From contig JBGAKR010000005.1 in NCBI GenBank assembly GCA_044224315.1, positions 1 to 64,000 of the forward strand: DNA of 64,000 nt, read 5' to 3'. The DNA comes from JAGXTF01 sp044224315 (GTDB lineage Bacteria; Bacteroidota; Bacteroidia; NS11-12g; UBA955). Each line of letters begins with the position of its first letter. Positions within the stretch are counted from its first letter, which is position 1. Below, in pieces: positions 1-6,734 of the stretch. A program made the position numbers and the translations under genes. The notes below the pieces were generated by a model that saw only the letters and a program-made list of their open reading frames with translations, did no database searches and was not told the origin of the DNA.

Positions 1-863
1 TTGACGCAAAATTCAATTAAAAGGGGCATTTAGCCCCATTTAATTGAGCAAACAAAGCCTCCGAATCAAGATGTATTCTCTGCAAAAGTCTACAAGGAGA
101 CGAGAGGCAAAACGGTCAACGTTATTCAGGCATCAACAACAGCAATCTCATATCTGCTATCAAATATCCGTTATCCGATATCGGGATTGTAAGCCAGATC
201 CGATATCCTCCAATCTCAGCAATCTAAGATTTGCTATTCAAGATCCGAGATCCAAAATCCGCTATCTAATATCTGCTATCCAAGATCCGATATCTAATAT
301 CCGTGATCTGTGATCCGATACCGTCTGTCCAAAAGAAATTTGTTTTTCTCCGAAAAACCAATTTCTTTTGAAATACACCCTCTCGAATTTATATTTTATT
401 GAAAATGCTTTTGTAGACAGGGTTTTAAGGAGGTTTTGTAATTTTACTATGGGACTGAAGGGCACGAAGTGTGGGCAGAAGTTAAGAGTTAGGAGTTTAG
501 AGTGAAGAGTTGGGACGCGGACGAAGTTTAGAGTGGACTCGGTTATGCCAGGGACTTCGGGAGTTTTTACCTCGCGATTGGGAGTTGGGCGAGGGTTTGA
601 TAATGAGTTACGGAAATCAAGGCATTTTTACTCGTATCGCTTGCACGCATTTCAAGGATACCGAGTAATTTCAAGGCTTCCATTGAGCCAAGACTGCTCA
701 GATTTATACACTTGTAAGCATTGAAGGTATAAAAAACTTGATAAGTGCATTTGATACATTCTAAGGGAATGTTTCGTAATATTGAAAATAATACGCTAAG
801 GAGTAGCGCATATACCCCTAATCTCGGAGTGATATGCTCTATAATAAAGCGACAATAAACAAG
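1..863. other. Non-coding, low-complexity left flank of the cassette array
   Basis: I see no convincing gene here. The open frames present are short, cross the repeats and show no domain. Positions about 149-330 are a degenerate repeat (separate entry). Positions about 470-600 are purine-rich and carry loose copies of GAGTT / TTTAGAGT. The last 100 bases lead into the first recombination site of the cassette array. No integron integrase, tRNA or rRNA is visible. If an attI site and intI exist, attI would be close to 863 and intI would have to lie outside the window. Confidence 0.6.
149..330. repeat. Degenerate short tandem repeat (ATCCGATATC / ATCTGCTATC type)
   Basis: About 180 bp are built from irregular copies of a roughly 10-12 bp word. 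Variants include ATCCGATATC, ATCTGCTATC, ATCCGTTATC and ATCCGCTATC, joined by short AAT or CAAG links. Copies are imperfect and spacing varies, so this is neither a CRISPR array (no constant repeat, no unique spacers) nor a clean microsatellite. An 89-residue frame crosses it but simply mirrors the repeat. The role is unknown; it may be an expanded intergenic repeat. Confidence 0.7.
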
Positions 864-871
864 TTACCTGC
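835..871 (+). other. First recombination boundary of the array (attI or remnant attC core)
   Basis: GTTACCTGC at 863-871 is the reverse complement of the left arm of attC1, so it is the 5' end of cassette 1. The bases just upstream, with GCGACAATAAACAA before the GTTA, resemble the right end of attC2 (GCGGCAACATG...GTTATCC). No matching left arm (…TAACAG) is visible in the 140 bases upstream, so I cannot tell an attI from a decayed attC. The crossover is expected between G863 and T864. Confidence 0.5.
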
Positions 872-896
872 CATTGTACCACGACACCATTAGATA

Positions 897-1760
897 ATGA
901 TCCAAGAAATATTAAAAACGCTTGACAATACTATTGACGGATATTACTGCTCATTTGTTGACCTTGGACACGTATACTCATACCTCATTGACACAAGACT
1001 AAATGTTTTTCGTGGTGACAATGACCGTTGGGCAATTGCAGTTGAAAGGCTTGGTTATAATCCGAGAGCTGGAGCGATTGTTCTTGACATTAATTATTAT
1101 GGCAACTGCTTGACCAATCTCGAATATTATGATAACCGACCGACAAGCTATTATAGCATACACCCTATTGACTTCGACAACTTCAACGAAACAATTGACG
1201 GTGAAAGTTTAAAATCAGATGCGAAATTTTGGTTGGTTCGTGGGCAACAAGTTTCATTAAGTCACAACAAACAAGACTATGTGGACGCAGGTATTGAACT
1301 AAAAGAATATGAGCCAAATGAAATAAGTGCTGAAGAAGTTGGACGACTTGTTGTTTCTCAAAACCGAGACTTATTTCGTGCTACAGACAATGAACTGTAC
1401 AAGTCGATTCCGGCTGACTTGAAAAAAATATTAGTGCTTGACGAATGGTTTCATAAAGATTTCCAATTACAAATTTCACCGTCAATGACGGACGAAAATC
1501 TACGGCAGACTTTTGAGTTCAACAAAAACTTAACTGGACTTGATGGAATGACCTTTGAGAGTTTCGCACAATCATTCAGACAGCAAGCAATATTAAGTGA
1601 CGATTGGAATAGTGAAATTTGGGAAAACAACAGACCGAGTTCTTATGAGACTTGGCAACAAATTGCTAACGTCATTGTAACAAATGACCCTAAGCAATAT
1701 AAACCAACTTTAAAACCTAACACTCATTGGACAAATTGGCCAGACTCAGGAAGTATGTAA
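897..1760 (+). CDS. DUF7003-like protein, cargo of cassette 1
   Basis: This 287-residue soluble protein has no signal peptide and no membrane segment. The sequence pattern (CSFVDLGHVYSYLIDTRLN near the start, RWAIAVERLGYNPRAG, then EVGRLVVSQNRDLFRATD and ILVLDEWFHKDF) matches from memory the family labelled DUF7003 in Bacteroidota, whose function is not known. It is rich in aromatic and acidic residues and has no recognisable catalytic motif. It is the only gene of the first cassette and starts 34 bases after the crossover point, so it may be read from a promoter at or left of the recombination site. The company of a Septu system in the next cassette makes a defence or host-interaction role possible, but nothing in the protein shows this. 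The gene call is firm; the family name is recalled. Confidence 0.8.
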   Translation: MIQEILKTLDNTIDGYYCSFVDLGHVYSYLIDTRLNVFRGDNDRWAIAVERLGYNPRAGAIVLDINYYGNCLTNLEYYDNRPTSYYSIHPIDFDNFNETIDGESLKSDAKFWLVRGQQVSLSHNKQDYVDAGIELKEYEPNEISAEEVGRLVVSQNRDLFRATDNELYKSIPADLKKILVLDEWFHKDFQLQISPSMTDENLRQTFEFNKNLTGLDGMTFESFAQSFRQQAILSDDWNSEIWENNRPSSYETWQQIANVIVTNDPKQYKPTLKPNTHWTNWPDSGSM

Positions 1761-1780
1761 TGGACGGAAAGAAAACAACA

Positions 1781-1917
1781 GCAGGTAACAGCGCCTTTGC
1801 AAAAGTGGCGGCCTTGTGCTTTTAAATAAAAATTAAGTGCTAATTTCGGGCTTTAAGCGGTGTTTGGGAGTTTTGTGGGGAAAGCGCCCCTTCGCCAAGC
1901 CGCCAAACGTTATCGGC
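1781..1917 (+). other. attC1, recombination site of cassette 1
   Basis: This is an imperfect inverted repeat of about 137 bp. The left arm is GCAGGTAAC (1781-1789) followed by AGCGCCTTTGC and AGTGGCGGCC; the right arm is TTCGCCAAGCCGCC followed by AACGTTATCGGC (crossover G1909|T1910). GGCGGC/GCCGCC and the outer AAC/GTT blocks pair, with unpaired bases in between as is typical for attC hairpins. The centre is variable. It shares the words TAACAGCRCCTT and AAAAGTGGC with attC2. Confidence 0.75.
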
Positions 1918-2011
1918 AACTCTATCGACAGAATAAACCCAAAATGTCAGAAAAACAGACATTAAATACCCGTAAAATAAAACTTAAATTTGCACATAAA
2001 GTCGAGACAAA

Positions 2012-3265
2012 ATGTTTCTAAAGAAATTATCACTCAGCAACTTCAAATGCCTTACTAACATTGAATTGTCATTTGAAAAGAACACTTCTGAAAACAGGAA
2101 GTGGACACTTATTTTGGGCGAAAACGGAACAGGGAAAAGCAATATCCTGAAATCAATTGCCTTGGTGACTTCAGGCAGCAATGCTTTAGGGGAACTTCTA
2201 GGCAATTCTGATACATGGATAAAGTTCAACGAAAAAAGTTGTAGCATTATCGCTGAGTTGGAAACAAAAAAAGGTGAGGAAAGGAAAATTTCCTTGCAGT
2301 TCAACAGAGGTGATAACCTTTCAAAAATTATTTCCAACAACAGGGAATCTTTGCATTTGATTGATGAAGCAATTGAAAATGCAGAGAGAAATTATTTTGT
2401 TGTTGCTTATGGTGCAAGCAGACGGCTTTCTAGCGAGGTGTTTTCAAATTTTGAAAAGAACAGAAATGGTCGTTCAATCAATGTTAGAAACCTTTTTGAT
2501 AATGCGTCTACTTTAAATCCTTTAACCGCTTGGATTATTGAATTGGATTACCGTTCAGGAGTTAATGGAATAAACCTGATTAAAGAGGCACTTCAAGATT
2601 TCCTCCCAGGTATTGAATTTCATTCCATTGATAAGGACAAGAAACAAGTGCTTTTTCAAACTGTTGACGGAATCATTCCTTTAGAGCAGTTAAGTGATGG
2701 TTATCAAAACATGGCTGCTTGGATTGGAGATTTACTTTTTAGAATTACTGAAACTTTCAGGGATTACAAAAAGCCGTTGGAAGCAAGAGGCATTTTATTA
2801 ATTGATGAAGTTGATTTACACCTTCATCCTAAGTGGCAACGGAAACTCTACGACTTTATCAGTTCAAAACTTCCAAATTTCCAAGTTGTAGCGACTACAC
2901 ATTCTCCTCTTACAGCACAGCAAACAGATACAGGAGAATTGTTTGCACTTAAAAGAAACGACAATAATGTAGTTGAGATAATTCCATTTGTTGGTTCGCC
3001 AAAATCACTTTTGGTTAATCAACTTTTAATGACCCCTGTTTTTGGTTTGGAAACTGATGAAAGTTATGAAGTGCAGCAAGCAAAAGAGGAATATGAATTA
3101 TTGAAGTCGAAAGGAGATAATCTCAACATTGAGGATAAAGAGAAATTAAAAGTCGTCAAGAGAAAATTGAAAAGTAAACTTCCGAAAAGAGAATCTCCAG
3201 AATCAAGCAAAAAAGAATTAGAACTTCTTCAAAAAATAGAAAGCAAATTAAACATCAAAGAGTGA
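2012..3265 (+). CDS. ptuA: Septu system ATPase (PtuA-like, ABC/OLD-type AAA)
   Basis: This is a 417-residue ATPase of the SMC/ABC-like AAA_21 type. The Walker A motif GENGTGKS is at residues 36-43, after an N-terminal strand pair (LSLSNFKCL) typical of RecF/OLD-like ATPases. An ABC-signature-like segment (LEQLSDGYQNMA) lies near residue 230, Walker B with the catalytic Glu (ILLIDEVDLHLHP) near 265, and a switch His (ATTHSPLTA) near 297. The last 80 residues are charged and helical, probably coiled coil. The HNH nuclease gene follows three bases after the stop. That two-gene order (ATPase then HNH) is the type I Septu layout, in which the ATPase binds and controls the nuclease. No reverse transcriptase is nearby, so a retron-associated version is unlikely. 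Start ATG 2012 gives the intact N-terminal strand. The pair is cargo of cassette 2. Confidence 0.85.
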   Translation: MFLKKLSLSNFKCLTNIELSFEKNTSENRKWTLILGENGTGKSNILKSIALVTSGSNALGELLGNSDTWIKFNEKSCSIIAELETKKGEERKISLQFNRGDNLSKIISNNRESLHLIDEAIENAERNYFVVAYGASRRLSSEVFSNFEKNRNGRSINVRNLFDNASTLNPLTAWIIELDYRSGVNGINLIKEALQDFLPGIEFHSIDKDKKQVLFQTVDGIIPLEQLSDGYQNMAAWIGDLLFRITETFRDYKKPLEARGILLIDEVDLHLHPKWQRKLYDFISSKLPNFQVVATTHSPLTAQQTDTGELFALKRNDNNVVEIIPFVGSPKSLLVNQLLMTPVFGLETDESYEVQQAKEEYELLKSKGDNLNIEDKEKLKVVKRKLKSKLPKRESPESSKKELELLQKIESKLNIKE

Positions 3266-3268
3266 CCT

Positions 3269-4111
3269 ATGATAGCATTAGAAAGGAAAAGAACAGCATC
3301 AGCTATCAATACTAAATTCAGAGGTGAAGACAAAAAAGAAAAGGACAAGGAATTGATGTTCGCTCAAAGGGATTTTCTGAATGACCCTGATAAAAAAGTA
3401 GAGTTCAAAAGTACCTTTTGGAAAACTGCAAAGGCACAACTAAAAAAAGAAAGTAGCGGAAAGTGTGCCTACTGCGAAGCCAACACTGAAGTAGTTGCTC
3501 ATGGGGATGTGGAGCATTACAGACCGAAAAGCACATACTGGTGGCTTGCATACACTTACGACAACTACTTGTACGCTTGTCAAATTTGCAATCAGACATA
3601 TAAGAGTAATAACTTTCCAATTGGAGCGAGTAAATTTCCTGAGCCAACCATCGCACATAATACACCAAATCATAGAATAGAACAATTGGCTGGAAACATT
3701 TCGCCAGACCCGATTGATATTACACTGAATTACACACTTCAAAATTATTTGAACGAGCATAAAGCAGAAGATGCTTACTTAATCAATCCATACTTTGACG
3801 ACCCTACAACATATTTTATTTATGAAGCAGACGACACAATAGAAGAAGTAAAAATTGTTGCTGCACAACCACAGTATGTTGCACATGTAAAAGCAGCAGA
3901 AGAATTTTATGGAATAAATCGGATTGAGCTCAAAAATGTTCGTTACTCAATTTATTCAAAGTTCAGAGTTATAAAGAAAATGTACAACAAGTTGACAGCA
4001 GATGGAACAGACGAACCATTTAGAAAAGAGGTAAAAAAACAAATTGACGACATGCTTTCCAACAAATACTTATTTGCTGGAATGAACAGATATTTTGACA
4101 CAATAATATAA
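3269..4111 (+). CDS. ptuB: Septu system HNH endonuclease (PtuB-like)
   Basis: This is a 280-residue HNH nuclease. A zinc-finger-like HNH core is visible: CAYC at residues 66-69, the conserved VEHYRPKS at 81-88 with His83 as likely general base, a second CQIC pair at 104-107, and N108/YKSNNFP as the closing HNH helix. The EH(Y/F)RPK motif with flanking CxxC pairs is characteristic of the TIGR02646-type nucleases that partner with PtuA ATPases or retrons. The C-terminal half (about 130-280) has no motif I recognise and may bind the ATPase. The gene begins three bases after ptuA ends, so translational coupling is likely. In Septu the ATPase-nuclease complex degrades nucleic acid during phage infection; activity of this copy is inferred. 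All motif residues are present and the frame is intact. Confidence 0.85.
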   Translation: MIALERKRTASAINTKFRGEDKKEKDKELMFAQRDFLNDPDKKVEFKSTFWKTAKAQLKKESSGKCAYCEANTEVVAHGDVEHYRPKSTYWWLAYTYDNYLYACQICNQTYKSNNFPIGASKFPEPTIAHNTPNHRIEQLAGNISPDPIDITLNYTLQNYLNEHKAEDAYLINPYFDDPTTYFIYEADDTIEEVKIVAAQPQYVAHVKAAEEFYGINRIELKNVRYSIYSKFRVIKKMYNKLTADGTDEPFRKEVKKQIDDMLSNKYLFAGMNRYFDTII

Positions 4112-4127
4112 AGATTGAAAAGAGCTA

Positions 4128-4261
4128 CCGATAACAGCACCTTCCCAAAAGTGGCAGTTAAGTGGTTAAATCAAGCTTTGATCTTCTATCAGTGTTTGTG
4201 CTTGGCTGACAGTGAAGTGCTCCGAAATCGCTAACTGCGGCAACATGCAAAATGTTATCCC
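4128..4261 (+). other. attC2, recombination site of the Septu cassette
   Basis: This is an imperfect inverted repeat of about 134 bp downstream of ptuB. The left arm CCGATAAC (4128-4135) is followed by AGCACCTTCCCAAAAGTGGCAG. The right side reads CTAACTGCGGCAACATG then AATGTTATCCC, with the crossover at G4254|T4255. The left arm pairs with the first bases of the Septu cassette (GTTATCGG at 1909-1916), as required of one attC split by insertion. The first ATG of the next reading frame (4252) lies inside this site. Confidence 0.75.
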
Positions 4262-4272
4262 TAAATTCTAAA

Positions 4273-4743
4273 ATGACAAAATCGGACGAAAAATTACTCA
4301 GCGACATTGACACTCACGGTTGGCATGTCGTAAAGGTGATGGCTGACGACATCGGACCTGCTTTCTGTTATTCCATTGGACTTCATAAAACATTTAATCA
4401 TCCTGAAATTTTAATCGTTGGCCTGCGACTAGAACTCGGACATTTACTAATAAATAATATTGGTGAGGCCATCAGAGCTGGCAAAACTTTTTCTTCAGGA
4501 CAATTTTATGGTGACATCTTGAACAATTTTAAATGCTTGTTACTTGAAGTCAATAAAAGTTATTACGACGAGTATTTGGGTTATGCCAAATGGTATTACG
4601 CTAATAATGACTTTCCAGTTTTACAATGCATTTATCCGACGGTAAAAGGTATTTTCCCTTGGGAAAAAAATTGGCCTGCGGACATCAAAAGCCTTCAACC
4701 AATATTAGGACAAATCACAAAGGACATAACAAACTGGGAATAA
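4273..4743 (+). CDS. DUF4262 protein, cargo of cassette 3
   Basis: This is a 156-residue protein of the DUF4262 family, recognised from the opening pattern: a helix, then DIDTHGWHVVKVMADDIGPAFCYSIGLHKTFNHPEILIVGL. Aromatic motifs follow (YYDEYLGYAKWYY, PVLQCIYPTVKGIFPWE). Family function is unknown. An in-frame ATG exists seven codons upstream at 4252, but it sits in the core of attC2 and would change with any cassette exchange, so I prefer ATG 4273, which begins MTKSDEKLL. The stop TAA (4741-4743) is formed by the left arm of attC3, so the gene fills its cassette almost completely. No signal peptide or membrane segment is present. Confidence 0.82.
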   Translation: MTKSDEKLLSDIDTHGWHVVKVMADDIGPAFCYSIGLHKTFNHPEILIVGLRLELGHLLINNIGEAIRAGKTFSSGQFYGDILNNFKCLLLEVNKSYYDEYLGYAKWYYANNDFPVLQCIYPTVKGIFPWEKNWPADIKSLQPILGQITKDITNWE

Positions 4744-4833
4744 CAGTGGCTAGTCGCCATTTTTGTGCAGCAGTGGTCAAATGTTATATTTGGAATTAGC
4801 AAAAAACGGATGCCAAGCCGCAAACCGTTAACA
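4736..4833 (+). other. attC3, last recombination site of the array
   Basis: This is an imperfect inverted repeat of about 98 bp. The left arm GGGAATAACAGTGGC (4736-4750) overlaps the DUF4262 stop codon. The right arm is GATGCCAAGCCGC followed by AAACCGTTAACA, with the crossover at G4827|T4828. The left arm equals the complement of the cassette 3 start (GTTATCCC) except for one inserted A. The right half shares GCCAAGCCGC with attC1. Ordinary chromosome appears to resume just after it. Confidence 0.7.
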
Positions 4834-4877
4834 TTTCAAACCAAATCCCTACAAACAATATCTGCATTTAATCTATA

Positions 4878-4885
4878 TAACTTTG
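4878..4885 (+). promoter_or_regulatory. Bacteroidota -7 element (TAACTTTG) before the methyltransferase
   Basis: TAACTTTG matches the Bacteroidota -7 consensus TAnnTTTG. The ATG follows only four bases later (4890). With the usual start about 5-7 bases after this element, the transcript would be leaderless. I see no clear TTG at the expected -33 position. It is also the first promoter after the cassette array. Confidence 0.5.
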
Positions 4886-4889
4886 CCTG

Positions 4890-5525
4890 ATGGACCCATA
4901 TTCAGAAACCTTTAGCACCTGGAACAAACTGGCAGAAATCTATCAGGCTAAGTTTATGGACCTGGATATTTACAATGAAACTTATGATTTTATTTGCAAT
5001 GCCATTGCCAAACGCAATGCTAAAATTTTAGACCTCAGTTGCGGTCCGGGTAATATTACAAGGTATTTATTATCAAAACGGCCCGACTTTGATATTCATG
5101 GAATTGATATAGCTCCTAACATGATAGCCATTGCCCAGCAGCTAAATCCGGCAGCCCACTTTACCGTTATGGACATTCGCAATATGGATATATTTCAAAG
5201 CAAATACGAGGGCATTGTTTGCGGTTTTGGCCTACCCTATTTATCTGAAAAAGAAAGCGACAAACTCATTGAAGATTGCAATAATTTACTGAATGCAAAT
5301 GGCTGGATTTATCTGAGTTTTGTAGATGGAGACCCTTCCATATCGCATTATCAAACCAATAAAAGCGGCGACAGAGTCTACTTTAATTATCACAGAGAAG
5401 ACCACTTAATGTCAAAACTAAAAGAATGCCTATTTGATGGTATAAAATCCTTTAAGGTTGAATATAATAATTCAGGTAATAAAATTGAAACGCATACCGT
5501 TTTGATTGGACAAAGGTTGCAATAG
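4890..5525 (+). CDS. Class I SAM-dependent methyltransferase
   Basis: This is a 211-residue protein with the Rossmann-type methyltransferase fold. Motif I (ILDLSCGPGN, residues 46-55) binds the S-adenosylmethionine carboxypropyl group. The acidic residue after strand 2 is in HGIDIAPNM (about 74-82), FTVMDIRNMDIF is the motif around the adenine, and IVCGFGLPYLS is strand 4. The later segment ANGWIYLSFVDGD is the usual post-motif III strand. The substrate cannot be told. It resembles small stand-alone Methyltransf_25-type enzymes. The gene abuts the cassette array and is followed 30 bases later by a lipoprotein gene. A -7 promoter element is almost on top of the start codon. Confidence 0.85.
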   Translation: MDPYSETFSTWNKLAEIYQAKFMDLDIYNETYDFICNAIAKRNAKILDLSCGPGNITRYLLSKRPDFDIHGIDIAPNMIAIAQQLNPAAHFTVMDIRNMDIFQSKYEGIVCGFGLPYLSEKESDKLIEDCNNLLNANGWIYLSFVDGDPSISHYQTNKSGDRVYFNYHREDHLMSKLKECLFDGIKSFKVEYNNSGNKIETHTVLIGQRLQ

Positions 5526-5555
5526 AACTAAAAACAACCTATAAATCAACTAAAG

Positions 5556-5993
5556 ATGATTAAAAACATTTTCTTCACCACAATTGCTCTTATGGCCTTT
5601 CTGATTTCATTAGCCTGCAAAGACCCGATTTTGGGGCCCACCTATCCCATTGATGACTTTAAGGAATACGACTGCATAATTGTAGCTATGGTAAATTCTG
5701 CAGAGCACGAAGAAGAAGACTATCAGGCTTTAAAAACCTTTAAGGCAACAGTGAAGAAAACCCTGAAGGGCTCCCTGGTTGTTGGCACCAAAATCAATGG
5801 AAAAGCCAAGCTGGAAGAAGCCCGTGCGGTATGCCCAGTGCACTTAGATGTAAATGCCGAATACTTGCTACTACTAACGAAAAATAAGGCCGAATATTCC
5901 CTGAGCCGCTTTAGCTTTCCGGTAAAAGAAGGATATAAATATTACAACGATTATTTAAGCCAAATCGAAAATTTGTTGAGTAAAGAGAAATAG
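5556..5993 (+). CDS. Lipoprotein with a possible TIMP/netrin-like domain
   Basis: This is a 145-residue lipoprotein. A signal peptide of about 20 residues ends in the lipobox LISLAC, so Cys21 would be lipidated. The mature part has the alternation expected of a small OB-like beta barrel: CIIVAMVNSAEH, then FKATVKKTLKG, then a conserved-looking Cys (AVCPVHL) and the strand AEYLLLLTK. This ordering resembles TIMP/netrin-like (NTR) domains of bacterial lipoproteins, but I hold that only weakly. It lies between the methyltransferase and another lipoprotein on the same strand and may be transcribed with them. Confidence 0.65.
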   Translation: MIKNIFFTTIALMAFLISLACKDPILGPTYPIDDFKEYDCIIVAMVNSAEHEEEDYQALKTFKATVKKTLKGSLVVGTKINGKAKLEEARAVCPVHLDVNAEYLLLLTKNKAEYSLSRFSFPVKEGYKYYNDYLSQIENLLSKEK

Positions 5994-6012
5994 ACTAAAA
6001 TAATTACCAATT

Positions 6013-6714
6013 ATGAACCAATATTTTAAACATTCTCGATCAATTCTCCCCATTTTCTTCACCATTCTATTGCACAATTTGGTGGCACAAACCTACCCAA
6101 AGGCTGAATATAATCCAGATTCTCAAAAGCAACCAGGAAACACCAGCCTGCTCACAAAAGCAAAAACCATGATTTACAAGTACAAATTATTTATTAGCAT
6201 TTTAATGCTCTTACTTTTTACAACTGGCTGTATTTCAAACAAAAGATTAGAAAAAATAAGCAAAACAACACCCATTGTTTTTAATAAAGATAGTTTTAAT
6301 GGTAATTACTTAAACTCATCAATAGCGGGCAATTCAAGCCTGACCCTTTGGAATGTCTTATACGATTGCAAATCTTTTATAAACGATACCAGCCACATTA
6401 CAAACAATTCGGTTGTGAGTTTGCGGTTTGATGGCAATAATAAATTAGTGGCAACCGCAAGTGAAAACAACGTGATAATTAATAAAATCACCTTGCAGGC
6501 CGAGCAATATGGCAACTACCTTTCAATTAAACGCAATTTTTACCTTGTGCCTATTCCCTTTATTTATTATCATTATCAGGAAGCCCGGGTGTTACTTTCC
6601 AAACTTGACAATGGAAATATTAATATCAAATTCGGAAAAAATGAATTTTTGTGGATTTTTATGGCAGGTGGCCAGGATTATAAATTCAGCCTGGAATACA
6701 CAAAATCCAATTAA
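6013..6714 (+). CDS. Putative lipoprotein with two stacked signal sequences
   Basis: The open frame from 6013 encodes 233 residues. It begins with one export signal (residues 1-25, ending LLHNLVAQ), then about 27 polar residues, then at Met53 (6169) a second complete lipoprotein signal, MIYKYKLFISIL...FTTGCIS. The rest is a beta-rich domain (FNGNYLNSS, VVSLRFDGNNKL, YLVPIPFIYYHYQE) of no family I recognise. ATG 6169 gives a normal 181-residue lipoprotein and is the likelier start. The upstream 52 codons may be a remnant or a coincidental open frame fused in phase. Neighbours on both sides are also small exported or accessory genes. Confidence 0.6.
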   Translation: MNQYFKHSRSILPIFFTILLHNLVAQTYPKAEYNPDSQKQPGNTSLLTKAKTMIYKYKLFISILMLLLFTTGCISNKRLEKISKTTPIVFNKDSFNGNYLNSSIAGNSSLTLWNVLYDCKSFINDTSHITNNSVVSLRFDGNNKLVATASENNVIINKITLQAEQYGNYLSIKRNFYLVPIPFIYYHYQEARVLLSKLDNGNINIKFGKNEFLWIFMAGGQDYKFSLEYTKSN

Positions 6715-6734
6715 AATACAAAGCAGAAAATCCC

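Larger units (their letters stand above)
864..4833 (+). mobile_element. Array of three integron-type gene cassettes (no integrase in the window)
   Basis: Three consecutive units, about 864-1909, 1910-4254 and 4255-4827, each hold one gene or gene pair on the plus strand followed by an attC-like imperfect inverted repeat. In each unit the bases at the crossover point (GTTA...) are the reverse complement of the left arm of that unit's own attC, as expected when a circular cassette has been inserted by G|TT exchange. The matches are GTTACCTGC(863)/GCAGGTAAC(1781), 9 of 9; GTTATCGGC(1909)/ACCGATAAC(4127), 8 of 9; and GTTATCCCT(4254)/GGGAATAAC(4736), equal apart from one added A. The core sites fit GTTA but deviate from the class 1 GTTRRRY consensus. 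Without an integrase in view, this could be part of a larger integron or an integrase-less attC cluster. Confidence 0.8.

Noticed and set aside
149..330. CRISPR array
   Set aside because: Repeats are degenerate, too short and without unique spacers of constant length; no cas genes are present.
533..724. 63-codon open frame in the left flank
   Set aside because: It runs through low-complexity repeats, has no start signal and no domain.
2012..4111. Retron-type system (reverse transcriptase, ATPase, HNH)
   Set aside because: There is no reverse transcriptase or msr/msd-like region next to the ATPase-HNH pair, so Septu is the better reading.
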